The translations under genes were made by a program, and so were the position numbers. The notes under the pieces were generated by a model. That model worked only from the letters and a program-made list of their open reading frames with translations. It was not told the DNA's origin and did not search any database. From NCBI GenBank assembly GCA_045637525.1, contig JAZTZP010000150.1, positions 62,001 to 126,000 on the forward strand: a stretch of 64,000 nt of DNA, in the 5' to 3' direction. The DNA comes from JAZTZP01 sp045637525 (GTDB lineage: Bacteria > Bacillota > Clostridia > UBA1381). Shown piece after piece: positions 8,763 to 16,695 of the stretch (position 1 is its first letter; the number at the start of each line of letters is the position of its first letter).

Positions 8763-8777
8763 TGAAAGGAATAGCTT

Positions 8778-9668
8778 ATGCGTCAGGTTATGGAATGTCG
8801 GGTAACGCCCGGAAAAACAATTAAACAGGTTTTGCACGGTGACTATCAGATGTCCCGCGGGCTTGTATCTGCTTTAAAGAAAACTCCTGACGGAATATTA
8901 GTCAACGGTGAAAAGAAATATGTAAATTATGTGTTAAAGGAAGGTGACTGTTTGTGTGTTACCTTTGAGGAAACAGGCTCAATTAATATTGAGCCTGTTT
9001 GTATTCCGATTGATATTTTATATGAAGATGATTTTTTGCTTGCGGTAAATAAACCGCCACATATGGCTGTTCATGTCTCGCATGGCAATGTATATGATAC
9101 ACTGTCAAACGCTGTGCTGTATTATCTTAATAAGAACGGAAGTGAGCATACGTTTCACGTTGCCACAAGGCTTGATAAAAACACATCGGGGGTGGTGTTA
9201 ATTGCAAAAAATTCTTATGCACATGATTTGCTTAGCAGACAGCTCAGAAACAAAACTTTTTACAAGGAATATATTGCGGTTGTGTGTGGGAAAATGAACG
9301 GTTCGGGAACTATAAACCAACCGATAGCCCGTGAATGTGACAGTATAATTAAAAGATGCGTAAGACCGGATGGTGAGGAGGCAGTGACTGACTATGAGGT
9401 TATTGATACTGACAATAGCAATTCACTTGTGAGGATAGTTCCGAAAACAGGCAGAACGCACCAGATCCGGGTGCATATGTCGCATATAGGACATCCGATT
9501 GCGGGTGATGATATGTATGGTGCAGAAATAATTACAGCAGGCAGACATTTACTGCATGCACACAAGATATCGTTTATTCATCCGTTTACAAAAGAAATAT
9601 TGGAAATAATTGCCCCGTTATCGACAGATTTTTTTGAAAATTTTCAAAAATTAGAAAATTACTATTGA
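8778..9668 (+). CDS. RluA-family RNA pseudouridine synthase
   Basis: A 296-residue enzyme that isomerises uridine to pseudouridine in rRNA or tRNA. An S4-like N-terminal segment covers about residues 10-70. The catalytic core carries ATRLDKNTSGVVLIAK with the essential aspartate at D133, and GRTHQIRVHMSHIGHPIAGD closer to the C-terminus, both diagnostic of the RluA/RluD group. Start ATG 8778 is preceded by AAAGGAATAG. It lies 15 bp after hpf. Which uridine is modified cannot be told, because Clostridia carry several RluA/RluD paralogues. Confidence 0.9.
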   Translation: MRQVMECRVTPGKTIKQVLHGDYQMSRGLVSALKKTPDGILVNGEKKYVNYVLKEGDCLCVTFEETGSINIEPVCIPIDILYEDDFLLAVNKPPHMAVHVSHGNVYDTLSNAVLYYLNKNGSEHTFHVATRLDKNTSGVVLIAKNSYAHDLLSRQLRNKTFYKEYIAVVCGKMNGSGTINQPIARECDSIIKRCVRPDGEEAVTDYEVIDTDNSNSLVRIVPKTGRTHQIRVHMSHIGHPIAGDDMYGAEIITAGRHLLHAHKISFIHPFTKEILEIIAPLSTDFFENFQKLENYY

Positions 9669-9693
9669 CAATTCTGATTTAATATGTTATAAT
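9665..9693 (+). promoter_or_regulatory. Promoter of tRNA-Ser
   Basis: TTGACA (9665-9670), 17-bp spacer and TATAAT (9688-9693), 14 bp before the tRNA. The -35 box overlaps the stop codon region of the synthase gene. Confidence 0.88.
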
Positions 9694-9707
9694 ATTTAAG
9701 TCAGTTT

Positions 9708-9795
9708 GGAGGGGTGGCCGAGAGGTTGAAGGCGCAGCATTGGAAATGCTGTGACGTGAAAGCGTTCGTGGGTTCGAATCCCATCCCTTCCTCCA
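9708..9795 (+). tRNA. tRNA-Ser (anticodon GGA)
   Basis: An 88-nt class II tRNA. The acceptor GGAGGGG pairs with CCCTTCC (one G-T pair), the anticodon stem CAGCA/TGCTG carries the loop TTGGAAA (GGA reads TCC and TCT), a long variable arm follows, then the T-arm GTGGG TTCGAAT CCCAT. CCA is encoded. The discriminator reads T in this fold, whereas G is usual for bacterial tRNA-Ser. Confidence 0.96.
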
Positions 9796-9796
9796 G

Positions 9797-9827
9797 AAAA
9801 AAGCATCGACTTTGTCGGTGCTTTTTT
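9797..9827 (+). terminator. Rho-independent terminator of tRNA-Ser
   Basis: AAAAAAGCATCGAC and GTCGGTGCTTTTTT form an A-T-flanked stem with a TTT loop just after the tRNA. Confidence 0.9.
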
Positions 9828-9831
9828 CAAC

Positions 9832-9976
9832 GAAATAAATCCTTTCAGGATTTGTGAAATACCCTTCGGGCGTGAAATATTGCTTCGCAATGTGAAATAC
9901 GCCTTTTGCGGCGTGTGGATTTATTTCATTTTACAGAAAGCGAAAGCTTTCTATTTCACAATTTCTGCAAGAAATT
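9832..9976 (+). repeat. Heptamer-hairpin array 2 (GTGAAAT units, outer 11-bp inverted repeat)
   Basis: A perfect 11-bp inverted repeat, GAAATAAATCC (9832-9842) and GGATTTATTTC (9917-9927), encloses GTGAAAT at 9854, 9872 and 9892. These alternate with palindromes CCCTTCGGG, ATTGCTTCGCAAT and ACGCCTTTTGCGGCGT. Outside lie AGAAAGCGAAAGCTTTCT (9935-9952), an inverted heptamer ATTTCAC (9953-9959) and AATTTCTGCAAGAAATT (9960-9976). The array fills the space between tRNA-Ser and the convergent DtxR-type gene. Part of it could also terminate that gene. Confidence 0.8.
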
Positions 9977-10006
9977 ATTTATTGAGTTATATCGTATCGA
10001 GTTTGT

Positions 10007-10378
10007 TTAAATATTATGATTTTGCAGGTATTCTTTAATTTTGTTGAAGCTTTGATTGCTTATATGATGTTCTATTTTACAGCTGTCTTCATATGCTGTT
10101 GTTTCATCTACGCCTATCAGTATTAAAGCACGGGCTATTATTTGATGACGCTCATACATCTTTTCGGCAATTTCTATGCCTTTCGGAGTAAGAGAAATTC
10201 CTCCGGCATCATCTACTGTTATATAGCCTTCTTCGCGAAATGATTTCATGGCTACGGATACACTCGGTTTGGTAAATGAAAGTTCATTTGCTATATCTAT
10301 ACTGCGGACGTTTCCGTTTTTCTTTTTTAATATATATATGGTTTCAAGATAGTTTTCTGCCGATTCTTTTATCTTCAT
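10007..10378 (-). CDS. DtxR/MntR-family metal-dependent transcriptional repressor
   Basis: A 123-residue protein with the short DtxR/MntR layout: a winged HTH (about 1-65, with DIANELSFTKPSVSVAMKSF as recognition region) and a helical dimerisation domain, without an SH3-like tail. Expected metal ligands are visible in part: E12, H78, C100, E103 and H104. Cys at 100 (in CKIEHHIS) is the ligand type of iron-sensing DtxR/IdeR rather than the Glu of B. subtilis MntR. The position equivalent to MntR D8 / DtxR M10 is Asn9. The protein may therefore sense Fe2+ or have altered specificity. No metal transporter lies next to it. Start ATG 10378 follows AGGTGATAAACT on the minus strand. Confidence 0.85.
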   Translation of the reverse strand: MKIKESAENYLETIYILKKKNGNVRSIDIANELSFTKPSVSVAMKSFREEGYITVDDAGGISLTPKGIEIAEKMYERHQIIARALILIGVDETTAYEDSCKIEHHISNQSFNKIKEYLQNHNI

Positions 10379-10529
10379 AGTTTATCACCTCCGAAAGATG
10401 TTTTTTATACATTGGTATTATAACATAAAATTTAGGTTTTGTCAAATTATATTGAATTTTTTTGTGCTGAAGCGGTGAAAATATTTGATTTAAATAAGAA
10501 AAGGGAGGATGTTTTAGTTTTACGGCAAT

Positions 10530-10561
10530 AAAAATGCGCAAATCCTTTTAGAGATTTGCGC
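10530..10561 (-). terminator. Terminator of rpsT
   Basis: On the minus strand GCGCAAATC and GATTTGCGC form a 9-bp stem with an 8-base loop followed by ATTTTT, just past the rpsT stop codon. Confidence 0.88.
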
Positions 10562-10568
10562 GATTTTC

Positions 10569-10832
10569 TTACGCCATTTTAGCGAGCTTTAATGCTAACT
10601 GAGACTTTTTACGAGCAGCGTTGTTCTTGTGAAGTATACCTTGTGATACACCTTGGTCAAGCTTTTTAATAGCTGCGTTGAATAAAGTCTTAGCTTCATC
10701 TACATTACCGCCTTCTACAGCAGCTTCAAACTTCTTTAAAGCAGTTTTAAGTGCTGTCTTGTGCTGTTGGTTAATCAAAGTTTTCTTTGCGATAACCTTA
10801 ACACGCTTTTTTGCTGATTTGATATTTGGCAC
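10569..10832 (-). CDS. rpsT: 30S ribosomal protein S20
   Basis: An 87-residue, lysine/alanine-rich protein with the S20 opening (MPNIKSAKKRVKVIAKKTL) and the conserved LHKNNAARKKSQLA segment at the C-terminal end. S20 binds the 5' domain of 16S rRNA during 30S assembly. The length is typical for the family. The gene is monocistronic, with its own promoter (10873-10901) and terminator (10530-10561). Start ATG at 10832 follows GGAGGTG in the leader. Confidence 0.97.
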   Translation of the reverse strand: MPNIKSAKKRVKVIAKKTLINQQHKTALKTALKKFEAAVEGGNVDEAKTLFNAAIKKLDQGVSQGILHKNNAARKKSQLALKLAKMA

Positions 10833-10872
10833 GATTTACACCTCCATAAAAATTTAATCTAAATACCTTTAT

Positions 10873-10901
10873 ATTCTAACACAAATTTGAATAAATTGCA
10901 A
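10873..10901 (-). promoter_or_regulatory. Promoter of rpsT
   Basis: On the minus strand TTGCAA (10896-10901), 17-bp spacer and TAGAAT (10873-10878). Confidence 0.7.
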
Positions 10902-11032
10902 TAGTTTTTTTGAAATTTTTTGCAAAAAGTTTATATTTATTTATTTTTAACAATGAAATTCATTATTTAGGCGATTTATTGATATAATTTATAAGTCTAA
11001 ATATTAATATTATACAAAAATTGAAAAAACGG

Positions 11033-11061
11033 TTGCAAATTTTTGAATTTTATAGTATAAT
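11033..11061 (+). promoter_or_regulatory. Promoter of the M50 protease / scpAB region
   Basis: TTGCAA (11033-11038), 17-bp spacer and TATAAT (11056-11061), 36 bp before the M50 start. It may drive the whole collinear run to the ytfJ gene. Confidence 0.75.
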
Positions 11062-11096
11062 TAAAGTGTATATGTGTATATAGAAAGGAAATGTTT

Positions 11097-11756
11097 ATGT
11101 TCAGAGGTTTTAGTTTATTTGATTTGCTGATATATATTCCTACAACGTTGATTGCCCTGTCGTTTCACGAACTTGCTCACGGTTGGGTTTCATATAAGCT
11201 TGGAGACCCTACACCTAAAAATCAGGGCAGGTTAACACTGAATCCGATGGCACATCTGGATTTTATCGGAACACTTTTAATGATTTTTACCGGATTTGGC
11301 TGGGCAAAGCCTGTTATGATTAATCCTATGTACTATAAGGATAAGGTTAAAGGAATGGCGCTTGTTGGTCTTGCAGGTCCGCTTACTAATTTTTTGTTGG
11401 CATTTTTATCTATGCTTGCTTGTGTTTTGCTTGTTGTTTTGCTCAGTGCTTTAAATGTTGGCGCGAATGTTATTAACATGGTTGTGATTGTATGCAGTTT
11501 ATTTGCAAAACGTAATTTAGTATTTATGGTTTTTAATCTTATACCGTTTCCGCCATTGGACGGATTTAAAGTTGCCGGTGTTTTTATGAGAAGAGAAACT
11601 TATTATAAAATTTTAAATTATGAGCAATACATTATGTATATTCTCATGTTCCTGAGTCTTACCGGTGTTTTTTCGGGCACAATCGGTACCGGAGTGGATT
11701 TATTTTATAATCTGATAATTAATTCTGTTATGAGAATAGTAAATATTTTTATCTGA
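11097..11756 (+). CDS. Site-2-protease-like M50 family membrane metalloprotease
   Basis: A 219-residue integral membrane protein with the zinc motif HELAH (about residues 24-28 from the chosen start) and the second metal-binding motif NLIPFPPLDG (Asp near 155). Both are standard for S2P/M50 intramembrane proteases of the small rhomboid-neighbour type, without PDZ or CBS domains. Several hydrophobic helices are visible. The second ATG (11097) is preferred: AAAGGA lies 7 bp before it, but only 1 bp before the ATG at 11091. It sits immediately upstream of scpA (15 bp), a frequent arrangement in Clostridia. The substrate is unknown. Confidence 0.88.
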   Translation: MFRGFSLFDLLIYIPTTLIALSFHELAHGWVSYKLGDPTPKNQGRLTLNPMAHLDFIGTLLMIFTGFGWAKPVMINPMYYKDKVKGMALVGLAGPLTNFLLAFLSMLACVLLVVLLSALNVGANVINMVVIVCSLFAKRNLVFMVFNLIPFPPLDGFKVAGVFMRRETYYKILNYEQYIMYILMFLSLTGVFSGTIGTGVDLFYNLIINSVMRIVNIFI

Positions 11757-11771
11757 GGGATGGGTTTTTAA

Positions 11772-12488
11772 GTGGAAAAGATATTATATAAGCTCAATGC
11801 ATTTGAAGGTCCTCTTGATTTGCTTCTTACACTGATAAAGAAGAATAAAGTCAGTATATATGATATTCCTATTGTTGAAATAACTGATCAGTATATGGAG
11901 ATAATCAGGAATGCTGATGAAAGCGAGTTGGATAATGCAGGTGAGTTTCTGGTTATGGCATCTCAGCTTTTATATATAAAGTCTAAGATGCTTCTGCCGA
12001 AAGATGAAGAGGACGATGAAGAAGATCCGAGGGCTGATTTAACACGAAGGCTTATAGAATACAAGCAGTACAAAGAAGCCTCGTACGAGCTCAGAAAGAA
12101 CGAGTTCGCAACAAAAAATATGATATTTCGGAATACTGAGAAAATTGATTTTCCGTTGCCTGAATATGATCGTCATCATGAAACATATGAGCTTATTGAA
12201 GCTTTTGAAAATATACTTTCTCGCAGAGAAAGAAAGGTAAAACCGGATAAAAAGGCGTTTTACGGTATTGTAGGACGTGAGAAGGTATCAGTTGATGATA
12301 TGGTTGAAAAAATATGCAATCGGTTGGTTAACGAGAAAAAATTCGGATTTAAAACGCTCTTTTTAGGTAATATTTCAAAGCCTGAAATGATAGCAACGTT
12401 TCTGGCTGTGCTTGAAATGATAAAGCTTAGCAAATTAAAGGCTGAATTTGATTCGGAACGTGATGATTTTATAATAAGTGGTTGTTAG
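11772..12488 (+). CDS. scpA: Segregation and condensation protein A (kleisin)
   Basis: A 238-residue ScpA. It opens with the family signature FEGPLDLLLTLIKKNKVSIYD (first 20 residues given in part: FEGPLDLLLTLIKKNKVSIY). A charged middle region (EDEDDEEDP type) and a C-terminal winged-helix segment with KKFGFKTLFLG follow. ScpA bridges the SMC heads in the condensin complex that compacts and segregates the chromosome. GTG start at 11772 with GAGGGATGGG upstream. ScpB follows after 10 bp, so the two partners are translated together. smc itself is not in this window. Confidence 0.95.
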   Translation: MEKILYKLNAFEGPLDLLLTLIKKNKVSIYDIPIVEITDQYMEIIRNADESELDNAGEFLVMASQLLYIKSKMLLPKDEEDDEEDPRADLTRRLIEYKQYKEASYELRKNEFATKNMIFRNTEKIDFPLPEYDRHHETYELIEAFENILSRRERKVKPDKKAFYGIVGREKVSVDDMVEKICNRLVNEKKFGFKTLFLGNISKPEMIATFLAVLEMIKLSKLKAEFDSERDDFIISGC

Positions 12489-12498
12489 GAGATAAATT

Positions 12499-13116
12499 TT
12501 GCAAATGAATAAATTAAAATATGCAATTGAGGGAATACTGTTTGCAGCGGGTGAGTCTGTTAAGGCATCATTGCTTGCTGTTGCACTTGAAAAATCTATT
12601 GAGGAGATAGACTGTGCTGTGGAGGAATTAAAAGACGAATATAATAAGGATCATCGTGGGTTTACGATAATAGATATTGATGAGGGATATCAGATTTGTT
12701 CAAGACCTGAATATTATAAATATATACAGGAAATTTTAGGTGAACAAAGAAGACAAGCACTTTCAAATGCCGCAATGGAGACACTGGCTATTGTAGCGTA
12801 CAAACAGCCTATTACAAGAGGCGGCATCGAATATGTCAGGGGTGTAAATTCTGATGGTTCTGTAAATCGACTTGTCGAGAGAGGTCTTATAGAGGAAGCA
12901 GGAAGAATGGACGCACCGGGCAGACCGATATTATATAGGACAACAAAGAATTTTTTGAGATGTTTCGGTTTGTCTGAACTTTCAGAATTACCCGAAATTG
13001 ATATAGAGAAAATTATGAAAGATATGCCGCCTGAGGCAATTGCCGAATTAATGGTTGAGGCAGAGAGTGGTGAATCGGATACTGACGCTGTTCAGGTGGA
13101 TTTGCAAAACGAATAG
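12499..13116 (+). CDS. scpB: Segregation and condensation protein B
   Basis: A 205-residue ScpB with two winged-helix domains. Diagnostic segments are AIEGILFAAGES near the start, ETLAIVAYKQPITRGGIEYV (about residues 95-114) and APGRPILYRTTKNFLRCFGL (about 135-154). It dimerises and binds ScpA in the SMC condensin complex. The start is ambiguous: TTG at 12499 is 7 bp after AGGAG, while an in-frame ATG lies at 12505. Its stop codon shares a base with the GTG start of the next gene, which implies translational coupling. Confidence 0.95.
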   Translation: MQMNKLKYAIEGILFAAGESVKASLLAVALEKSIEEIDCAVEELKDEYNKDHRGFTIIDIDEGYQICSRPEYYKYIQEILGEQRRQALSNAAMETLAIVAYKQPITRGGIEYVRGVNSDGSVNRLVERGLIEEAGRMDAPGRPILYRTTKNFLRCFGLSELSELPEIDIEKIMKDMPPEAIAELMVEAESGESDTDAVQVDLQNE

Positions 13117-13712
13117 TGAGGGGTTTTATGTATATCCTGGCGATTGTTTTGGTAGTATTAATATTATTGCTTTTCTTGCCGATAAGATTAGGAGTAAAAT
13201 ATTGTGATGATGTTGATATTTATATTAAAATAGGACCTGTAAAAAAACGGTTTGAGCTTCAATCTGACAAAAAAGTAAAGGCAAAGAAAGACACACAGTC
13301 TGAAGATAAATCAGCACCGTCGCCTTTGAAAAAAATATTATACTATAAAGATTTGTTTTTATATATTAAAGATGATGTATTAAAAATTGCAGAATTTATG
13401 TTTAATAAAGGTATTCAGATTGAAGAGCTGAATTTCAGGCTTGACTATGGCTGGAATGATGCGGCTTCTGTTGGTATGCTGTATGGTATTATAAACGCTG
13501 TTGCATACAGTGTCATGGGTTTTATACACAACAATATGACAGTAAAAAGCTGGAATCTGGATATAAATCCGGATTATGAGAATGAAGTTTTTTCAGGCGA
13601 GATTAATTGTATATTTAAAACACGGCTTGTGTATATTAGTATTATCGGAATTAAAGGTTTAAAAGTTCTTTTTAAGATTAAAAATAAAGATTACAGGAGG
13701 AAAAAGATATGA
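13116..13712 (+). CDS. DUF2953-type membrane protein
   Basis: A 198-residue protein with one N-terminal transmembrane segment (about residues 5-23) and an extracytoplasmic beta-rich/charged region, including IEELNFRLDYGWNDAASVGM. This is typical of DUF2953 proteins, which commonly sit between scpB and ytfJ in sporulating Clostridia. GTG at 13116 overlaps the scpB stop by one base. ATG at 13128 is an alternative start. The stop overlaps the ytfJ start by four bases. Function unknown; the conserved context suggests a role connected with sporulation or the envelope. Confidence 0.78.
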   Translation: MRGFMYILAIVLVVLILLLFLPIRLGVKYCDDVDIYIKIGPVKKRFELQSDKKVKAKKDTQSEDKSAPSPLKKILYYKDLFLYIKDDVLKIAEFMFNKGIQIEELNFRLDYGWNDAASVGMLYGIINAVAYSVMGFIHNNMTVKSWNLDINPDYENEVFSGEINCIFKTRLVYISIIGIKGLKVLFKIKNKDYRRKKI

Positions 13713-14113
13713 GTCATCCAATTGAAGGGCTTATGGAAGCTGCAATGGGCAAAATTAAGGGTATGGTTAATGTGGATACAGTAATTGGTGAGCCTGTTAC
13801 TGCTCCTGACGGTACGATAATAATACCTGTTTCAGCGGTAACATTCGGATTCGGTGCCGGCGGTAGCGATTTTGGTGAGAAGAAAGGTACTCAGGTCAGC
13901 GAAAAAATGTTCGGTGGCGGTTGCGGAGGCGGTGCGTCCGTAAAACCCATGGGTTTTTTGGTTGTTGCTAATTCTTCGGTAAGATATATTCCGATGAGCG
14001 CATCAAATACTGCGGTTGATAAAATCATTGACATGGTCCCCGGTCTGATGGATAAGTTGAACGGTGTTATAAAGTCAAAAAGCAAAAAAAAGGCTGAAAC
14101 CGAAAAAGAATAA
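13709..14113 (+). CDS. ytfJ: GerW-family sporulation protein YtfJ
   Basis: A 134-residue GerW/YtfJ protein. Family marks are HPIEGLMEAAMGKIKGMVN at the start, the glycine-rich VTFGFGAGGSDFG, and a second Gly-rich block (GGGCGGGASVKPMGFLVV). In Bacillus subtilis GerW is needed for germination in response to L-alanine, although homologues also occur in organisms that do not sporulate. ATGA overlap with the DUF2953 gene. The ribosome site ACAGGAGG is strong. Together with the SleB-type hydrolase at 51518 it suggests a spore-forming ancestry. Confidence 0.9.
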   Translation: MSHPIEGLMEAAMGKIKGMVNVDTVIGEPVTAPDGTIIIPVSAVTFGFGAGGSDFGEKKGTQVSEKMFGGGCGGGASVKPMGFLVVANSSVRYIPMSASNTAVDKIIDMVPGLMDKLNGVIKSKSKKKAETEKE

Positions 14114-14194
14114 ATTTAAAGATATAACGGGCAATTACGGAAGAATGTTTCGCAGTTGCCTTGTTGTTTTATTTTTTGAAAGGATGAATTTGAA

Positions 14195-16036
14195 TTGAGT
14201 TTTACAGAAAAAGATAAAATTTTAATGCAGGTACAGAAGCCTACCAGATATACAGGCGGCGAGCTTAATGCGGTTATTAAAAATCCTGCCGATGTTAAAG
14301 TAAGGTTCGGGTTTTGTTTTCCTGATGTATATGAAATTGCTATGTCGCATCTCGGTATAAAGATTTTATATCATATATTAAATTTAAGAGATGATACATA
14401 TTGCGAGCGTGTATTTGCTCCGTGGCCTGATATGGAAAGTCTCATGATAAAGAATAACACCGGGCTTTTCGCATTGGAGTCCGGAGATGCGGTTACAAAT
14501 TTTGATTTTTTAGGGTTCACTTTGCAGTATGAGCTATCGTATTCAAACGTTGTTAATATGTTAAAGCTTGCCGATGTACCCGTATATGCAAAAGACCGGA
14601 CGAAGGATATGCCTTTTGTATGTGGCGGAGGTCCTTGCGCATATAATGCGGAGCCGGTTGCGGATTTCTTTGACTTCTTTATGCTTGGCGAAGGTGAAGA
14701 TGTTATAAATGAAGTTGTAGACGAATATATAAAATGGAAAGGAACAGGCAAGGAGAGAATTGAGTATTTAAAGTCTATTGCCCGTATTGAAGGTGTATAT
14801 GTTCCGTCTTTTTACGATGTTTCATATAACGAGAACGGCACAATAAAAAGTATAAAAACAAACACAGAAGAAGCTTCGGTAAAGATTCGCAAACGTATTG
14901 TGCAGGATTTTAATACAGCAATTGCACCTGATAAGATTATAGTTCCGTTTGGTGAGATTGTTCATGACAGAGTTACGCTTGAGGTGTTCAGAGGCTGTAT
15001 ACGCGGTTGTCGTTTTTGTCAGGCGGGTTATATATACAGACCTGTCCGGGAGCGAAATGCCGAGGTTCTTACATGCATGGCAGAGCATTTGCTTAACAGT
15101 ACCGGTTATGAAGAGATGTCGCTTTCATCACTCAGTACGAGTGATTATACAGAGCTGCCGCAGCTTACTGATAATCTGCTGAAAATTACTGAAGATAAGA
15201 AGATAAATCTTTCGTTGCCATCGCTCAGAATAGATAATTTCTCTCTTGAATTAATGGAAAAGGTTCAGAAGGTAAGAAAATCGGGTATCACTTTTGCACC
15301 TGAAGCAGGAACTCAGAGACTTCGTGATGTTATAAATAAAAATATCACAGAAGAAGACATTCTGCGTTCTGTAAGAATGCTGTTTGCCGGCGGATGGACA
15401 AATGTTAAGCTTTATTTTATGATAGGGCTTCCGACTGAAACGGATGAGGATATATGCGGTATATCCGACCTGGCTCAGAAGGTGCTTGGTGTTTATTTTG
15501 AAACACCCAAAGAGGAAAGAGCGAAAAATATAAACATAACCGTTAGCACTTCAGGTTTTGTTCCGAAGCCTTTTACTGCTTTTCAATGGGCAGGACAAAA
15601 TACTCGTGATGAGTTTATTAAGAAACAGGATGTTTTAAAAGGCTCTATAAGATCAAAGCGGATAAGGTACAGCTGGCACTATAATAAAACGAGCTATCTT
15701 GAGGGTGTATTTGCAAGGGGTGACAGAAAGCTTTCAAAGGTTATCGCAAGAGCTGTTGAACTTGGCTGTAAATTTGACGGATGGGATGAGTATTTTGATT
15801 TTGATAAATGGATGCAGGCGTTTAATGAATGTGGTATAGATCCTGATTTTTATAATATTCGTGAGCGTGAGTACAGCGAAGTGTTGCCTTGGGATCATAT
15901 AGATATTGGTGTTTCAAAAGAATTTTTAATGAAAGAAAACGAAAGATCTAAAAGAGCTGAAACTACATCAAATTGTCGTGAAAAATGTGCCGGATGCGGT
16001 GCAGCTTCTTTCGGAACGGGTGTTTGCTATGAGTAA
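14195..16036 (+). CDS. TIGR03960-family B12-binding-domain radical SAM protein
   Basis: A 613-residue protein with an N-terminal cobalamin-binding-like region (about 30-170, including FCFPDVYEIAMSHLGIKILY) and a radical-SAM core whose cluster motif reads RGCIRGCRFCQAG (CxxxCxxC, near residue 270). A Cys-rich tail (CREKCAGCG) ends the protein. The family is almost always paired with the TIGR03936 protein, as here: the next gene starts inside it, with an 8-bp overlap. The reaction is not established; RNA modification is often suggested because the pair sits near ribosome-assembly genes in many Firmicutes. TTG start at 14195 with AAGGATG 8 bp upstream. Confidence 0.9.
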   Translation: MSFTEKDKILMQVQKPTRYTGGELNAVIKNPADVKVRFGFCFPDVYEIAMSHLGIKILYHILNLRDDTYCERVFAPWPDMESLMIKNNTGLFALESGDAVTNFDFLGFTLQYELSYSNVVNMLKLADVPVYAKDRTKDMPFVCGGGPCAYNAEPVADFFDFFMLGEGEDVINEVVDEYIKWKGTGKERIEYLKSIARIEGVYVPSFYDVSYNENGTIKSIKTNTEEASVKIRKRIVQDFNTAIAPDKIIVPFGEIVHDRVTLEVFRGCIRGCRFCQAGYIYRPVRERNAEVLTCMAEHLLNSTGYEEMSLSSLSTSDYTELPQLTDNLLKITEDKKINLSLPSLRIDNFSLELMEKVQKVRKSGITFAPEAGTQRLRDVINKNITEEDILRSVRMLFAGGWTNVKLYFMIGLPTETDEDICGISDLAQKVLGVYFETPKEERAKNINITVSTSGFVPKPFTAFQWAGQNTRDEFIKKQDVLKGSIRSKRIRYSWHYNKTSYLEGVFARGDRKLSKVIARAVELGCKFDGWDEYFDFDKWMQAFNECGIDPDFYNIREREYSEVLPWDHIDIGVSKEFLMKENERSKRAETTSNCREKCAGCGAASFGTGVCYE

Positions 16037-16679
16037 TTATATTTTAAAATACGGAAGAAAAGAAAATGTAAGATATATTTCACATCTGGATTTCATAAGA
16101 ATGTTTCACAGAAGTGTACGCCGGGCGGATATTCCGTTTGTGTTTTCTCAGGGTTTTAATCCGCACCCTGTAATGAATGTAGCAATGCCGCTGTCTGTCG
16201 GAGTTACGGCTGACGGCGAATATATGAAGGTAGGATTTGATAAAGAAATTACAAACGAAGATATTGATGCATTAAATTCAGCATTGCCGGACGGATTTTA
16301 TATTTTGGCATGGACAAAGGTTGTTGATAAAAAGCCCGATATAACTAAAATTAATCGTGCAGAGTATATCACCGAGATTGAAACGGATTCAGAGTTTGAT
16401 GCCGATGCATTTATGGCAAACAGTGAATTGACAGTAATGAAAAAGACTAAAAGCGGTGAAAAAGAAGCTGATATCAGGCCATACATTCATGAAATTGCTG
16501 TTATAGGAAGAGATAAAAATATTCTCACATTAAAAATGCGCCTTACGTGCAGTAATGAATATAATTTAAAGCCTGAAACTGTTATTGATGCAATGGAGAA
16601 ATATTGCACAGGATTTAACAGCACTTTTCATTCGGTACACAGATGCTGCCTGAAATGCGGAGACAAAGAGTTGTTATAA
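16029..16679 (+). CDS. TIGR03936-family radical-SAM-associated protein
   Basis: A 216-residue protein (from ATG 16029) with the family opening NYILKYGRKENVRYISHLDF and the FSQGFNPHPVMNVAMPL segment, both typical of DUF2344/TIGR03936. The frame extends upstream to 15978, but those residues lie inside the preceding gene in another frame. The ATG at 16029 overlaps the stop of the radical-SAM partner by 8 bp, so translational coupling is likely. It is thought to act with that enzyme. Beyond this association the function is unknown. Confidence 0.9.
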   Translation: MSNYILKYGRKENVRYISHLDFIRMFHRSVRRADIPFVFSQGFNPHPVMNVAMPLSVGVTADGEYMKVGFDKEITNEDIDALNSALPDGFYILAWTKVVDKKPDITKINRAEYITEIETDSEFDADAFMANSELTVMKKTKSGEKEADIRPYIHEIAVIGRDKNILTLKMRLTCSNEYNLKPETVIDAMEKYCTGFNSTFHSVHRCCLKCGDKELL

Positions 16680-16680
16680 T
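16672..16680 (+). promoter_or_regulatory. Extended -10 promoter before eno
   Basis: TGTTATAAT at the end of the preceding gene is an extended -10 element without a good -35 box. A start near 16687 would place the whole inverted repeat at 16696-16753 in the leader RNA. Confidence 0.45.
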
Positions 16681-16695
16681 GTATATAATTTCATA

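Noticed and set aside
9696..9890. Minus-strand ORF across tRNA-Ser (contains RDGIRTHERFHVTAF)
   Set aside because: It is the well-known false translation of the antisense of a tRNA-Ser gene and its terminator, with no ribosome site of its own.
9832..9976. Ordinary bidirectional terminator for tRNA-Ser and the DtxR-type gene
   Set aside because: tRNA-Ser already has its own terminator at 9797-9827, and this region has five hairpins with a repeated heptamer, more than a terminator needs. A partial terminator role for the convergent gene is not excluded.
10344..10541. 65-codon minus-strand ORF upstream of the DtxR-type gene
   Set aside because: It overlaps the start of the regulator in another frame, has no good ribosome site, and the region looks like a normal promoter/leader.
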